Positions 1 to 5,495 of a stretch of 6,670 nucleotides of DNA are shown here, piece after piece. Both the position numbers and the translations under genes were made by a program. A model generated the notes under the pieces. That model was not told the origin of the DNA. It saw only the letters and a program-made list of their open reading frames with translations, and searched no databases. Numbering within the stretch: position 1 is the stretch's first letter; each line of letters begins with the position of its first letter. The stretch spans positions 1 through 6,670 of the forward strand of contig DYKH01000251.1 in NCBI GenBank assembly GCA_020722685.1, in the 5' to 3' direction. Source of the stretch: Caldithrix sp. (lineage in GTDB: Bacteria; KSB1; UBA2214; DYKH01).

Positions 1-1
1 G

Positions 2-316
2 GACAATTGGAGGCAAGAATACAGACGGTTATCTAATGAAAACAAAATGGAGTTTCTCAAGTTGTTGGACAGACTTAATAAAGATCGGGAGCGTAAGAAA
101 ACCATTACCAGCTTGCAGAAATTCCGAAGACTTGTTGAACACTATTATCCAAATGGGGAAATGCCGCCTAGGACGCCAAAAGAAGACAAACTTCATCAGC
201 TTACTAGTGGCCATAACCGAACAGAGAATGGAGGTGAACAATATGACTCAACGACTCATTACATGTCCCGAATGCCGAGGAGAGGGCGACGTAACAGTAA
301 GCTATTACGCGCATAG
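2..316 (+). CDS. Partial unknown protein running in from the left edge (doubtful)
   Basis: This frame is open from base 2 to the TAG at 314-316. Its first half reads like a real protein: charged amphipathic helices around LKLLDRLNKDRERKK and LQKFRRLVEHYYPNG. The first internal ATG is at 47 but has no ribosome binding site, so the gene more likely starts outside the window. The last 25 or so codons overlap the well-supported gene at 243 out of frame, a 74-nt overlap that is long for a phage. Two alternatives exist. Frame 1 ends at TAA 34-36 and could be the tail of another gene. Frame 3 is open from the edge through ATG 36 to 443, but its upstream part looks much less protein-like. I do not recognise the family and the assignment of this stretch is uncertain. 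Confidence 0.3.
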   Translation, partial: DNWRQEYRRLSNENKMEFLKLLDRLNKDRERKKTITSLQKFRRLVEHYYPNGEMPPRTPKEDKLHQLTSGHNRTENGGEQYDSTTHYMSRMPRRGRRNSKLLRA

Positions 317-443
317 CGTAGGAAGAGAATTCAATGTCAGTGATATTCCCTGCCCGGTTTGTGACGGCACTGGTCAGGTGTGGAAAACGATGACTCCAGG
401 GCATTACATCCCAGCAGACCAGGAGGATGATGGCGATGTGTGA
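243..443 (+). CDS. Small double-CxxC zinc-knuckle protein, DnaJ-type motif
   Basis: A 66-residue protein carrying two CxxCxGxG-like motifs, CPECRGEG (Cys8, Cys11) and CPVCDGTG (Cys37, Cys40), about 26 residues apart. This is the pattern of one zinc-binding module of the DnaJ cysteine-rich domain. The J domain and substrate-binding domains of true DnaJ are absent, so chaperone activity should not be assumed. Such stand-alone knuckles are common among small phage proteins, usually with no known role. The start is set by GGAGGTGA at 230-237, five bases before ATG 243. An ATG at 228 in the same frame would sit on top of that site. The acidic tail (EDDGDV) overlaps the next gene by 8 nt, suggesting translational coupling within the terminase operon. 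Confidence 0.8.
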   Translation: MTQRLITCPECRGEGDVTVSYYAHSVGREFNVSDIPCPVCDGTGQVWKTMTPGHYIPADQEDDGDV

Positions 444-573
444 TGAAGATATGATCACGTATGGAGCTGGCAAGATTAGTAAATCATCTATGTGCCAATG
501 GAAACGAGAGTATCCCACAATGCGAATTGATTGGCGGTCTGCAGACCATGCCATCAAGGAAAAGGACATGTGA
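436..573 (+). CDS. 45-residue hypothetical protein
   Basis: A short ORF starting at ATG 436, nine bases after a perfect AGGAGG at 421-426, and ending at TGA 571-573. In-frame ATGs at 427 and 430 are too close to the ribosome binding site to be preferred. The product begins MCDEDMITYGAGK and has a basic, tryptophan-containing middle (QWKREYP, DWRSADH) with Cys2 and Cys20. There is no membrane segment and no family I recognise. It fills the gap between the zinc-knuckle gene (8-nt overlap) and the candidate small terminase (2-nt gap). The strong ribosome binding site and tight packing are the main evidence that it is translated. Confidence 0.55.
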   Translation: MCDEDMITYGAGKISKSSMCQWKREYPTMRIDWRSADHAIKEKDM

Positions 574-575
574 TT

Positions 576-1004
576 ATGGCCGGCAGGCGTGATCCCAGCC
601 GAACAGAACTGATTCCATCCGAAGACAACAAGGTGTTGCTGAAACTGTTGGACCGGCTTACGGCCTATCGATCCGCCTTGGATCTGATTCCTAAGTCCTC
701 TATCGCGCAGAGCATGATCCGGGGGTATCTTGATAACAAGTGGCTGGACGACCCAGAGATGGAGCGCCGGGCGCTTCAGGCTCTTGCGAAGCACGTAGCG
801 CCGCTTGGCAGGGACTTTGTGGATGCAATCAAGGTTCAACTCCAAATCATCGGGGATCGTGAGATGTCCGAACGGAACCAGGCGAAAATCCGAGCTGAAT
901 TGGCCGCTCAGGCGCGGGCGGTCTTGCGGGACATTCTCGGGACCGCTCAGCTCTCTGACGACGATAGACTGCGCATAGAGGCGCTGATTGATAATGTTAA
1001 ATAA
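576..1004 (+). CDS. Candidate terminase small subunit (by position)
   Basis: A 142-residue, mostly helical and charged protein placed directly before the large terminase and overlapping it by 11 nt. In tailed phages that position is usually taken by the small terminase, which recognises the packaging site on DNA and hands it to the large subunit. The size fits. I cannot see a convincing helix-turn-helix in the N-terminus, where most small terminases carry one, so the name rests on context. Residues 14-34 and 63-90 look helical. The C-terminal third (about 97-142) is a charged helical segment that could be an oligomerisation or large-subunit contact region. The ATG at 576 has AAGGA nine bases upstream. 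A TTG at 531 would extend the frame but lacks a ribosome binding site and overlaps the previous gene. Confidence 0.55.
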   Translation: MAGRRDPSRTELIPSEDNKVLLKLLDRLTAYRSALDLIPKSSIAQSMIRGYLDNKWLDDPEMERRALQALAKHVAPLGRDFVDAIKVQLQIIGDREMSERNQAKIRAELAAQARAVLRDILGTAQLSDDDRLRIEALIDNVK

Positions 1005-2670
1005 CCTTCGCGACATAGAGCATGCTCTGGCCGAAGCGGAATCGCTGCAACCCCAGGCCGGTCTTTCCGAGGCGGAAGCCTTGTTGCGGTTCATGCAGAA
1101 GCTCCAAATCATTGATAAGCAGGGGCGTCTTGTGCCGTTTCGGCTCAACCGATCTCAGGAATTGGTGTTCGAGCGGATCATGGCAGCTAGGGAGCTGCAC
1201 AAGCCGGCGCGATTCATCTGCTGTAAGGCCCGGCAATTGGGGATTTCGACCCTCATTGAGGCCTTTATCTTCGCGCTCATCTCGTTACAGCGACACCGCA
1301 GCGCCCTGGTGGTGGCGCATTCGGTAGAGTCTGCGGCGATCATTTTTGAAATGACGCATCGGTTTCACCGTTACAGTGTGGGACTTCCGCTGTTGAAGCG
1401 TTCAAGCGCCCGGTTGATAGCCTACAATCCGCCCCATGAATCGTGGATGCGCATCGATACGGCGAGCAATCCCAACCTGGGCCGCGGCGCTACGCTGAAC
1501 TATGTGCATGCCAGCGAAGTGGCCTTTTGGGAGAAGCCGGAGGACCCCATTCTCGCGATCAACCAATCTGTGCCGCAGCATTGGGATTCTTTGGTCTTCT
1601 GGGAGTCCACGGCCAACGGAACCGGCAACCTGTTCCATCGGACATGGATCGCCGCCGAGCGCGGGGAGTCAGAGATGGAGCCCATATTCCTGTCCTGGAA
1701 GGGGTTCCCTGAGTATTTTCTGCCGTTGAAACAAAGCACGGGCCCTCTTGAGCCGGAGGACGAGAGGTTCGCGACAGAGCATGGGCTGGCGCCGGAACAA
1801 GCCCATTGGGCCAGATTCACCCGGATCAACCAGTGTCATAATTCCTGGGAGAAGTTCAACCAGGAGTACCCCATGACGCCCGACCTGGCATTCATCTTTT
1901 CGGGGATGCCGTGGTTTGATCCGCAGCGGTTGCGCCAGCAGTTAGAGCGGGCGGTTCCCCCGGTGTTTCGGGGAGATCTGCATGTTAATGAGGCTGGCGA
2001 GGTGTTTTTTGATCAGGCTGAGGGTGGTGCGCTGGCCGTGTGGGAGGCGCCGAAAGAGGACATGTCCTATTCCCTGGGCATGGACGCCGGCGAGGGTATT
2101 GGTTCAGACTATACGGTGATCCAGGTTATTTGCGATCAGACTGGCCGGTTGGTGGCGTCGTTCCGCTCCAATCGCATAGCCGCGGAGTTGGCTGGGGTGG
2201 AGGCGTGGATGCTTGGCATGTGGTACAACTGCGGCTTGTTGGCGATTGAGCGAAACGGCCCAGGGTTGGCTTGTCTGGCTGTATGCCAGCATGGTATCGC
2301 CGACTATCCGCAAATCACCGAGTACGCGAATCTCTATTACCACACATGGACGGATCGCAAAGAACTCGAAGAAACCAAGAGGCTTGGCTGGTTGACCAAC
2401 AGGCACACCAAGGGAATGATGCTGATGCGGTTGGCGCGGGCTTTTCAGGATGGCGCCATTGTCATCCCAAACAAGCTCACGCTGCTGGAAATGCAGGGAT
2501 TCACGTGGGATGCGCGGGCCAAAACGTTCAGGCAGGTCTATCGGGCGGAAGGGGAAAAGTTGGCTCACGACGACGAGATCATGGCTCTGGCGATAGCCCA
2601 TGAGATGAAGCTGTACAGCTTCGAGACGAGATTCTTCCGGCTGAAGCCGAATCAAGCCAATGAGCGGTAG
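994..2670 (+). CDS. Phage terminase large subunit (packaging ATPase/nuclease)
   Basis: A 558-residue protein with the architecture of a tailed-phage large terminase, the motor that cuts concatemeric DNA and pumps it into the prohead. The N-terminal ATPase shows a Walker A-type loop CCKARQLGIST (76-86), a Walker B strand ending in ASE (Glu175) before VAFWEKP, and a coupling motif ESTANG (204-209). The C-terminal RNase H-like nuclease starts at GMDAGEGIGSDYT with Asp364 and Asp372, continues with Glu419 in LLAIERNGPG, and closes with Asp526/Asp527 in AHDDEIMALAIAHEM. All the metal-binding acids appear present, so the enzyme looks intact and is full length for the family. ATG 994 overlaps the preceding gene by 11 nt. 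A TTG at 988, six bases after AGAGG, is an alternative start adding two residues. No portal gene follows, which is unusual. Confidence 0.93.
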   Translation: MLNNLRDIEHALAEAESLQPQAGLSEAEALLRFMQKLQIIDKQGRLVPFRLNRSQELVFERIMAARELHKPARFICCKARQLGISTLIEAFIFALISLQRHRSALVVAHSVESAAIIFEMTHRFHRYSVGLPLLKRSSARLIAYNPPHESWMRIDTASNPNLGRGATLNYVHASEVAFWEKPEDPILAINQSVPQHWDSLVFWESTANGTGNLFHRTWIAAERGESEMEPIFLSWKGFPEYFLPLKQSTGPLEPEDERFATEHGLAPEQAHWARFTRINQCHNSWEKFNQEYPMTPDLAFIFSGMPWFDPQRLRQQLERAVPPVFRGDLHVNEAGEVFFDQAEGGALAVWEAPKEDMSYSLGMDAGEGIGSDYTVIQVICDQTGRLVASFRSNRIAAELAGVEAWMLGMWYNCGLLAIERNGPGLACLAVCQHGIADYPQITEYANLYYHTWTDRKELEETKRLGWLTNRHTKGMMLMRLARAFQDGAIVIPNKLTLLEMQGFTWDARAKTFRQVYRAEGEKLAHDDEIMALAIAHEMKLYSFETRFFRLKPNQANER

Positions 2671-2676
2671 GCGGAG

Positions 2677-3309
2677 ATGATGTTGTTGGAACTTCCGCAC
2701 GGCAAAACCGAGTCCGTTGATGAGGTTGGTATGGGTATAGCATTCGATGGCGAGACTCTGAAGCACCACGCGGTAGTGGCCGGTTGCCGGTGTTCCGACG
2801 GGACGATCCGCATCTTCGCAGGTGAAGAGGGATACTGGGATACGATGGTGACGGAAGCGGTCAACCTGAAAGATTTATACGAGATCCGGCGGGCTTATGT
2901 GTCCCCTGAGCCTGCTGATCTGCTGCGAACATTGCGAAGTTGGGATGGTCTGGCACAGTACAAGACCCGGTTGGACGAGTTCAGCACCCGGCGGGTGCCG
3001 GCGCGCCATCCGTCGTATTGGCCGCATTTCCGATCCGTTGATCTCACATGCGCCCTCATCCCCGCCCCAGAACGGCTCACCTTGGATTACATGGCGGCCT
3101 TAGTTCGCCTGGAGCAAAGCATGGTCAAGGATAGGGTGATTCTCCAGGCTGGGCGGAAATTCCAGCATGTCAAGTTCCGCAAGCTGGCCGACGTGATCAA
3201 GGACCCACGGCTCACGGCAATCGTCTACTGCGTTGAGTTGCTCGCCCCGGTCGAATCAGCCGGCCGCGTAGTCAGGGACTCGATTTGGTATCCGAACCGA
3301 AGGAGGTAG
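2677..3309 (+). CDS. 210-residue protein of unknown function downstream of terminase
   Basis: An intact ORF beginning 6 bases after the terminase stop, in the position where a portal gene would be expected. It is far too short for a portal and shows none of that family's features. The N-terminus reads as alternating strands, with GIAFDGETLKHHAVVAG then DGTIRIFAGEEGYWDT, a pattern loosely like the first hairpin of an RNase H/RuvC fold with an early Asp. That is a guess from pattern, and the remaining acidic residues cannot be assigned. The rest is helical and basic, ending DSIWYPNRRR. No cysteine cluster, signal peptide or membrane segment is evident. The start is ambiguous between ATG 2677, ATG 2680 (GGAG at 2673-2676) and ATG 2731. 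Its last codons supply the AGGAGG of the next gene, tying the two translationally. Confidence 0.8.
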   Translation: MMLLELPHGKTESVDEVGMGIAFDGETLKHHAVVAGCRCSDGTIRIFAGEEGYWDTMVTEAVNLKDLYEIRRAYVSPEPADLLRTLRSWDGLAQYKTRLDEFSTRRVPARHPSYWPHFRSVDLTCALIPAPERLTLDYMAALVRLEQSMVKDRVILQAGRKFQHVKFRKLADVIKDPRLTAIVYCVELLAPVESAGRVVRDSIWYPNRRR

Positions 3310-3310
3310 C

Positions 3311-3451
3311 ATGCTATTTGTGATTGCGGCGTTTCTCGTTGGCATGGGTTGCGGTTTCCTTATCGGGGGCTATATGGGCCTACACATCGGCGAGACAGAG
3401 CCTGCGGTTTGCCCGTGGCCCCAGGAAGAACCACGAGAGGTTAAAAAGTGA
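3311..3451 (+). CDS. Small single-span membrane protein, 46 residues
   Basis: This ORF starts at ATG 3311, four bases after a perfect AGGAGG (3301-3306) embedded in the last sense codons of the previous gene. Residues 2-26 form one hydrophobic, glycine-rich helix (LFVIAAFLVGMGCGFLIGGYMG) with small-residue spacing of the GxxxG type, which often supports helix packing. After it comes a short polar tail with Cys34, a PWPQEEP stretch and a basic end (REVKK). The likely topology is one membrane anchor with a small C-terminal tail. It is too short and has too few spans for a typical holin, and no lysis genes are visible nearby. It is probably the last gene of the terminase operon, because the next 683 bases are noncoding. 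Confidence 0.65.
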   Translation: MLFVIAAFLVGMGCGFLIGGYMGLHIGETEPAVCPWPQEEPREVKK

Positions 3452-3542
3452 TTTCCTAGCAAACTGCTCGGAAGTGCAATCGCAACCATCAACTAGGTTG
3501 ACGCCAAGTGCTGGGTAACATCGGCTGATGTGTAAGTTCAGG

Positions 3543-3627
3543 GGTAAAGTACACTTGAGAGGTCAAGTCCACCTTGGTGGTAAAGTACACTGTCGAGGTC
3601 AAGTCCCTTTGGCGGCAAAGTACACTT
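3543..3627 (+). repeat. Three ~36-bp tandem direct repeats, core AAAGTACACT
   Basis: Three units begin at 3543, 3579 and 3614, each opening GGTAAAGTACACT or GGCAAAGTACACT. Units 1 and 2 (36 and 35 bp) also share GAGGTCAAGTCC at the same offset, then diverge slightly. Unit 3 keeps only the first part and then runs into the palindromes. The core AAAGTACACTT is nearly the centre of the downstream palindromes (GAAGTACACTTC), so both sets probably bind the same protein. The spacing of 35-36 bp is roughly 3.4 helical turns. Confidence 0.8.
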
Positions 3628-3633
3628 CATGCA

Positions 3634-3681
3634 CCCCTGAATTCCACTTCAGGGGTACACCCCTGAAGTACACTTCAGGGG
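3634..3681. repeat. Two 22-bp palindromes, upstream cluster
   Basis: The copies lie at 3634-3655 and 3660-3681, 26 bp apart start to start. Each has arms CCCCTGAAGT and ACTTCAGGGG around a 2-bp centre (CC in the first, AC in the second). The second is perfect and the first has one arm mismatch (GAATT for GAAGT). A 2-bp centre is too small for a hairpin loop, so a dimeric protein site is more likely than a folded RNA. Confidence 0.85.
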
Positions 3682-3846
3682 TTAGCCAATAATGGGTCCT
3701 ACAAACTGGACAGGAGATCCAGGTGGAAAACCCGACCTTGGTGATTTAGAAAGCGGCAGAAGACGGCTTTGCTTGGCAGGTATGCGAAAGGTGGACTTGC
3801 CCACCCTAACAAAGTGCCATTTTTGTCTAGATACAGGGCCCACATC

Positions 3847-3930
3847 ACCCGGTGCACCCCTGAACTCCACTTCAGGGGTTACCCGATGCACCCCTGAACT
3901 CCACTTCAGGGGTGAAGTGTACTTCAGGGG
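3847..3930. repeat. Three more 22-bp palindromes, within a 34-bp tandem duplication
   Basis: Bases 3847-3880 and 3881-3914 are near-identical 34-bp units differing at only two positions. Each contains a palindrome of the CCCCTGAACT-CC-ACTTCAGGGG type (3857-3878 and 3891-3912). A third palindrome, core TGAAGTGTACTTCA at 3913-3926, follows immediately. It shares the GGGG of the second copy and has the opposite centre orientation (GT instead of AC), with GGGG on both sides. Confidence 0.85.
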
Positions 3931-3958
3931 TCAAGCCCCACCGCTTCAGCGGCTTAAA

Positions 3959-3985
3959 CCCCTGATTAGACGGCCATTTCAGGGG
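3959..3985. repeat. Degenerate palindrome copy
   Basis: The outer arms CCCCTGA (3959-3965) and TCAGGGG (3979-3985) are conserved, but the centre is 13 bp instead of the usual 8 bp and lacks the AAGTACACTT core. It is followed by a second copy of the flank TTCAGGGG(G)TYAGCCAATA, seen first at 3674-3691 and again at 3978-3996. Confidence 0.6.
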
Positions 3986-4041
3986 GTCAGCCAATACCTT
4001 GAAGGGGGTTGGCCCCACCCTCTGGGATATTCCTTACTTAG

Positions 4042-4078
4042 AGTACATTGTACTTGTACTTTAAAGGTACACTATACT
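4042..4078 (+). promoter_or_regulatory. Candidate promoter with overlapping operator-like palindrome
   Basis: A -10-like TATACT lies at 4073-4078. A -35-like TTGTAC lies at 4048-4053 with a 19-bp spacer, slightly long, so the promoter is plausible but not strong. A perfect palindrome AGTACA-T-TGTACT (4042-4054) covers the -35. GTAC occurs five times between 4043 and 4084. The half site AGTACA is shared with the origin repeats, so self-repression by the initiator is a reasonable inference. The predicted transcript would start near 4085, about 50 bases before the initiator ATG. Confidence 0.45.
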
Positions 4079-4091
4079 TTGTACGCGGCAC

Positions 4092-4132
4092 TTTTTGCAC
4101 CAACAGCACACCTCCCGGTGTGCAGGCAAAAA
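4092..4132 (+). promoter_or_regulatory. Leader hairpin ending two bases before the initiator ATG
   Basis: The inner stem GCACACC (4106-4112) pairs perfectly with GGTGTGC (4117-4123) over a TCCC loop. The outer stem TTTTTGC (4092-4098) pairs with GCAAAAA (4126-4132), leaving a 7/2-base internal loop. The fold encloses the only Shine-Dalgarno-like bases (AGG at 4124-4126) and ends just before ATG 4135, so it could hold back initiator translation. There is no T-run after the stem, so it is not an intrinsic terminator. No ligand or antisense partner is visible. Confidence 0.45.
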
Positions 4133-4134
4133 AC

Positions 4135-4956
4135 ATGAAATCGTCCAAAGACTCTGAAACCAACCCCCTGCCTCGGAACGGATGGACGCAAGCGCCAAAC
4201 GAACTGCTCTGCTACGATCTGAGCGCCGAGGCCAAGGTGCTTTGGCTGATCCTGAAGGCCCATTGCATCAACGACCACCAGTGTTACCCCAGCATCAGAC
4301 GACTGGCTGGATTTCTCCGAAAGAGCCCGCGGTGGACCACTGCCCTAATGCGCCAACTGGAAACCGCCGGCTGGCTTAAGGTCGTCGCCCGATCCGGCCG
4401 GAGTACGGTGTATCAGCCCATTTGCCCTACCGAGCAACCCATGAACTCCATTTCATCCCAACCCCTGAAGTACACTTCAGTGGTTGAACCCAACCCCTGC
4501 ACTCCACTTCAGGGGAGGGATGAAGTACACTTCACCCCCCCCCTGAAGTCCACTTCACCCGAATTAGATAGTACTGAAATAGATGTACCCGAACTACATA
4601 TTAGCGGCCCTTCAGGCCGCCAAAACAGCTCCAAACCAGCGAAAAAACGAAACCGCAATACCCGCAGCTCCCGCGAATCCGTGGAAACAGCCATCGATAG
4701 CCTGGATTTAGCCAAGTTTGCTCAAAAATATCCGGATGTTACAGTACAAGCCGAGCATCAAAGCTTCAAAGACCACTTCCTCTTCAAAAACGACGCTAGA
4801 ACCGGCAAGCCGAATTGGCAGAAATGGTCCGACTGGAATCGGGCATTCCACACTTGGTGCCGAAATGCCCAAAGATTTAACCCAAAACCCCAGAAACCAA
4901 CCGATTTCCTGAATGAAATCGACGAATCATGGTTCCCAAAGGAGCCCGACAAATGA
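4135..4956 (+). CDS. Phage replication initiator, winged-helix protein (lambda O-like role)
   Basis: A 273-residue protein in three parts. Residues 29-95 form a winged helix-turn-helix: LSAEAKVLWLIL, then YPSIRRLAGFLRKSPRWTTALMRQL, then a wing GWLKVVARSGRSTVYQP. Residues 102-143 are a proline/serine-rich linker encoded by five copies of the origin palindrome. Residues 170-180 are very basic. Residues 193-248 (KYPDVTVQAEHQSFKDHF to the WSDWNRAFHTWCRNA segment) match the pattern I associate with the C-terminal domain of phage replication proteins. The expected job is to bind the repeats, open the origin and recruit the helicase loader encoded next. ATG 4135 is chosen because it follows the leader hairpin. 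A longer reading from TTG 4048 would cover the promoter. The Shine-Dalgarno is weak, consistent with low, controlled expression. The stop overlaps the next gene as ATGA. Confidence 0.85.
   Translation: MKSSKDSETNPLPRNGWTQAPNELLCYDLSAEAKVLWLILKAHCINDHQCYPSIRRLAGFLRKSPRWTTALMRQLETAGWLKVVARSGRSTVYQPICPTEQPMNSISSQPLKYTSVVEPNPCTPLQGRDEVHFTPPLKSTSPELDSTEIDVPELHISGPSGRQNSSKPAKKRNRNTRSSRESVETAIDSLDLAKFAQKYPDVTVQAEHQSFKDHFLFKNDARTGKPNWQKWSDWNRAFHTWCRNAQRFNPKPQKPTDFLNEIDESWFPKEPDK
4438..4561. repeat. Five origin palindromes inside the initiator gene
   Basis: Copies lie at 4438-4459 (degenerate), 4462-4483 (one mismatch), 4494-4515, 4517-4538 and 4540-4561, spaced 24, 32, 23 and 23 bp. All keep TGAA/TGCA..CCACTTCA or TGAAGTACACTTCA cores. 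The third and fourth positions vary in the outer arms, with GGGA or CCCC flanks. They encode the flexible linker of the initiator in all three reading frames, indicating that the DNA rather than the peptide is conserved. An origin inside the initiator gene is known from lambda and its relatives. Confidence 0.85.
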
Positions 4957-5495
4957 CCAAGACCGAATTTCAAGCATTCTTTCGCGATCTCGTGACCCGA
5001 TTCCGATGGCCAAAAGGCGTTCGGCAGGTCTCTGAAACCCAAAACTCCCATCTACCGTCTATCAAAGACGTGTTCGGCCTCTATTTTCGTGAGCTGGGGC
5101 ACCTCCCATCTCACGAACTCTCCTCCATCGTCCCCAACCTTGAGGACAATGGCCCATGGTTCCCGACCATCGCCGAAATCAAGGCCACATACTATGCCTG
5201 CTTCCCCCCAAAAACGATCACCCCGGAAGCTGAAACCAAAGCCCGGCAGGAATGGGCCCGCAAATCCAAGGGCTTCAACTCGTTGCCGACAACCAAACGC
5301 GCAGAAATCCTTGCCGAAGCCACCCGCCAATTCCGCGCCATGTTCACCGATGCATCCCGGACCTTGGGTAAGGAACTCCCCGCTTCAATCCTCGACAACC
5401 CCCTGCTCCAGGGGTGGATGAAACTGGGCGTCGAATCTCTCGCCCTCGAACTCTATGACAGAACCAAGGAGGCCAAACCATGTCAGAACCAATAG
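4953..5495 (+). CDS. Probable replicative helicase loader (lambda P / SPP1 G39P-like role)
   Basis: A 180-residue protein starting at ATG 4953, eight bases after AAAGGAG (4938-4944) and overlapping the initiator stop as ATGA, a sign of coupled translation. The N-terminal half has the arrangement I associate with G39P-type loaders: helix (SIKDVFGLYFRELGHLPSHELSSIVPNL) then the short conserved-looking WFPTIAEIKATY (69-80). The C-terminal half (91-180) is helical and charged, ending SLALELYDRTKE. In phages such proteins bind the host DnaB-type helicase and deliver it to the initiator at the origin. The position directly after an initiator supports that reading. There is no Walker motif, so this is not a DnaC-type ATPase. 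An ATG at 4929 would add eight residues but lacks a ribosome binding site. Similarity is judged by eye and is moderate. Confidence 0.6.
   Translation: MTKTEFQAFFRDLVTRFRWPKGVRQVSETQNSHLPSIKDVFGLYFRELGHLPSHELSSIVPNLEDNGPWFPTIAEIKATYYACFPPKTITPEAETKARQEWARKSKGFNSLPTTKRAEILAEATRQFRAMFTDASRTLGKELPASILDNPLLQGWMKLGVESLALELYDRTKEAKPCQNQ

Larger units (their letters stand above)
3452..4134. other. Noncoding repeat-rich block, probable replication origin
   Basis: These 683 bases separate the terminase and replication operons. They contain three ~36-bp direct repeats, five close palindromes with one looser copy, a longer duplicated flank, a candidate promoter, an operator-like palindrome and a leader hairpin. 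The same palindrome continues inside the following initiator gene. Repeated initiator sites beside and within an initiator gene are the hallmark of phage origins such as that of lambda. Replication activity here is inferred from that arrangement. The stretch 3452-3542 holds only short inverted repeats (TCAAC-TAG-GTTGA at 3489-3501 and ACATC-GGCT-GATGT at 3518-3531). I see no convincing terminator for the upstream operon. Confidence 0.6.

Noticed and set aside
531..1004. TTG start at 531 for the candidate small terminase
   Set aside because: It has no ribosome binding site and overlaps the 45-aa gene by 43 nt. ATG 576 has AAGGA at proper spacing.
204..1148. A 314-codon minus-strand ORF
   Set aside because: It lies opposite five tightly packed + strand genes with good ribosome binding sites, and its product has no recognisable domain. 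It is a shadow of those genes.
2104..2769. A 221-codon minus-strand ORF
   Set aside because: It is opposite the nuclease domain of the terminase, whose motifs are clear in the + strand frame.
3543..3930. CRISPR array
   Set aside because: Repeats are short palindromes at irregular spacing, with no constant unique spacers and no cas genes nearby.
3692..4138. A 148-codon + strand ORF across the noncoding block, with its stop overlapping the initiator ATG
   Set aside because: It has no ribosome binding site, reads through the palindromes and the promoter, and its product has no protein-like pattern. The ATGA overlap is most simply chance.
3634..4561. Transposon or IS ends made by the inverted repeats
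   Set aside because: There is no transposase and no pair of terminal repeats with target duplications. The palindromes are internally symmetric and clustered around the initiator.
4048..4956. Longer initiator reading from TTG 4048
   Set aside because: The extension covers the promoter -10 and the leader hairpin and adds a segment unlike the rest of the protein. ATG 4135 fits better.
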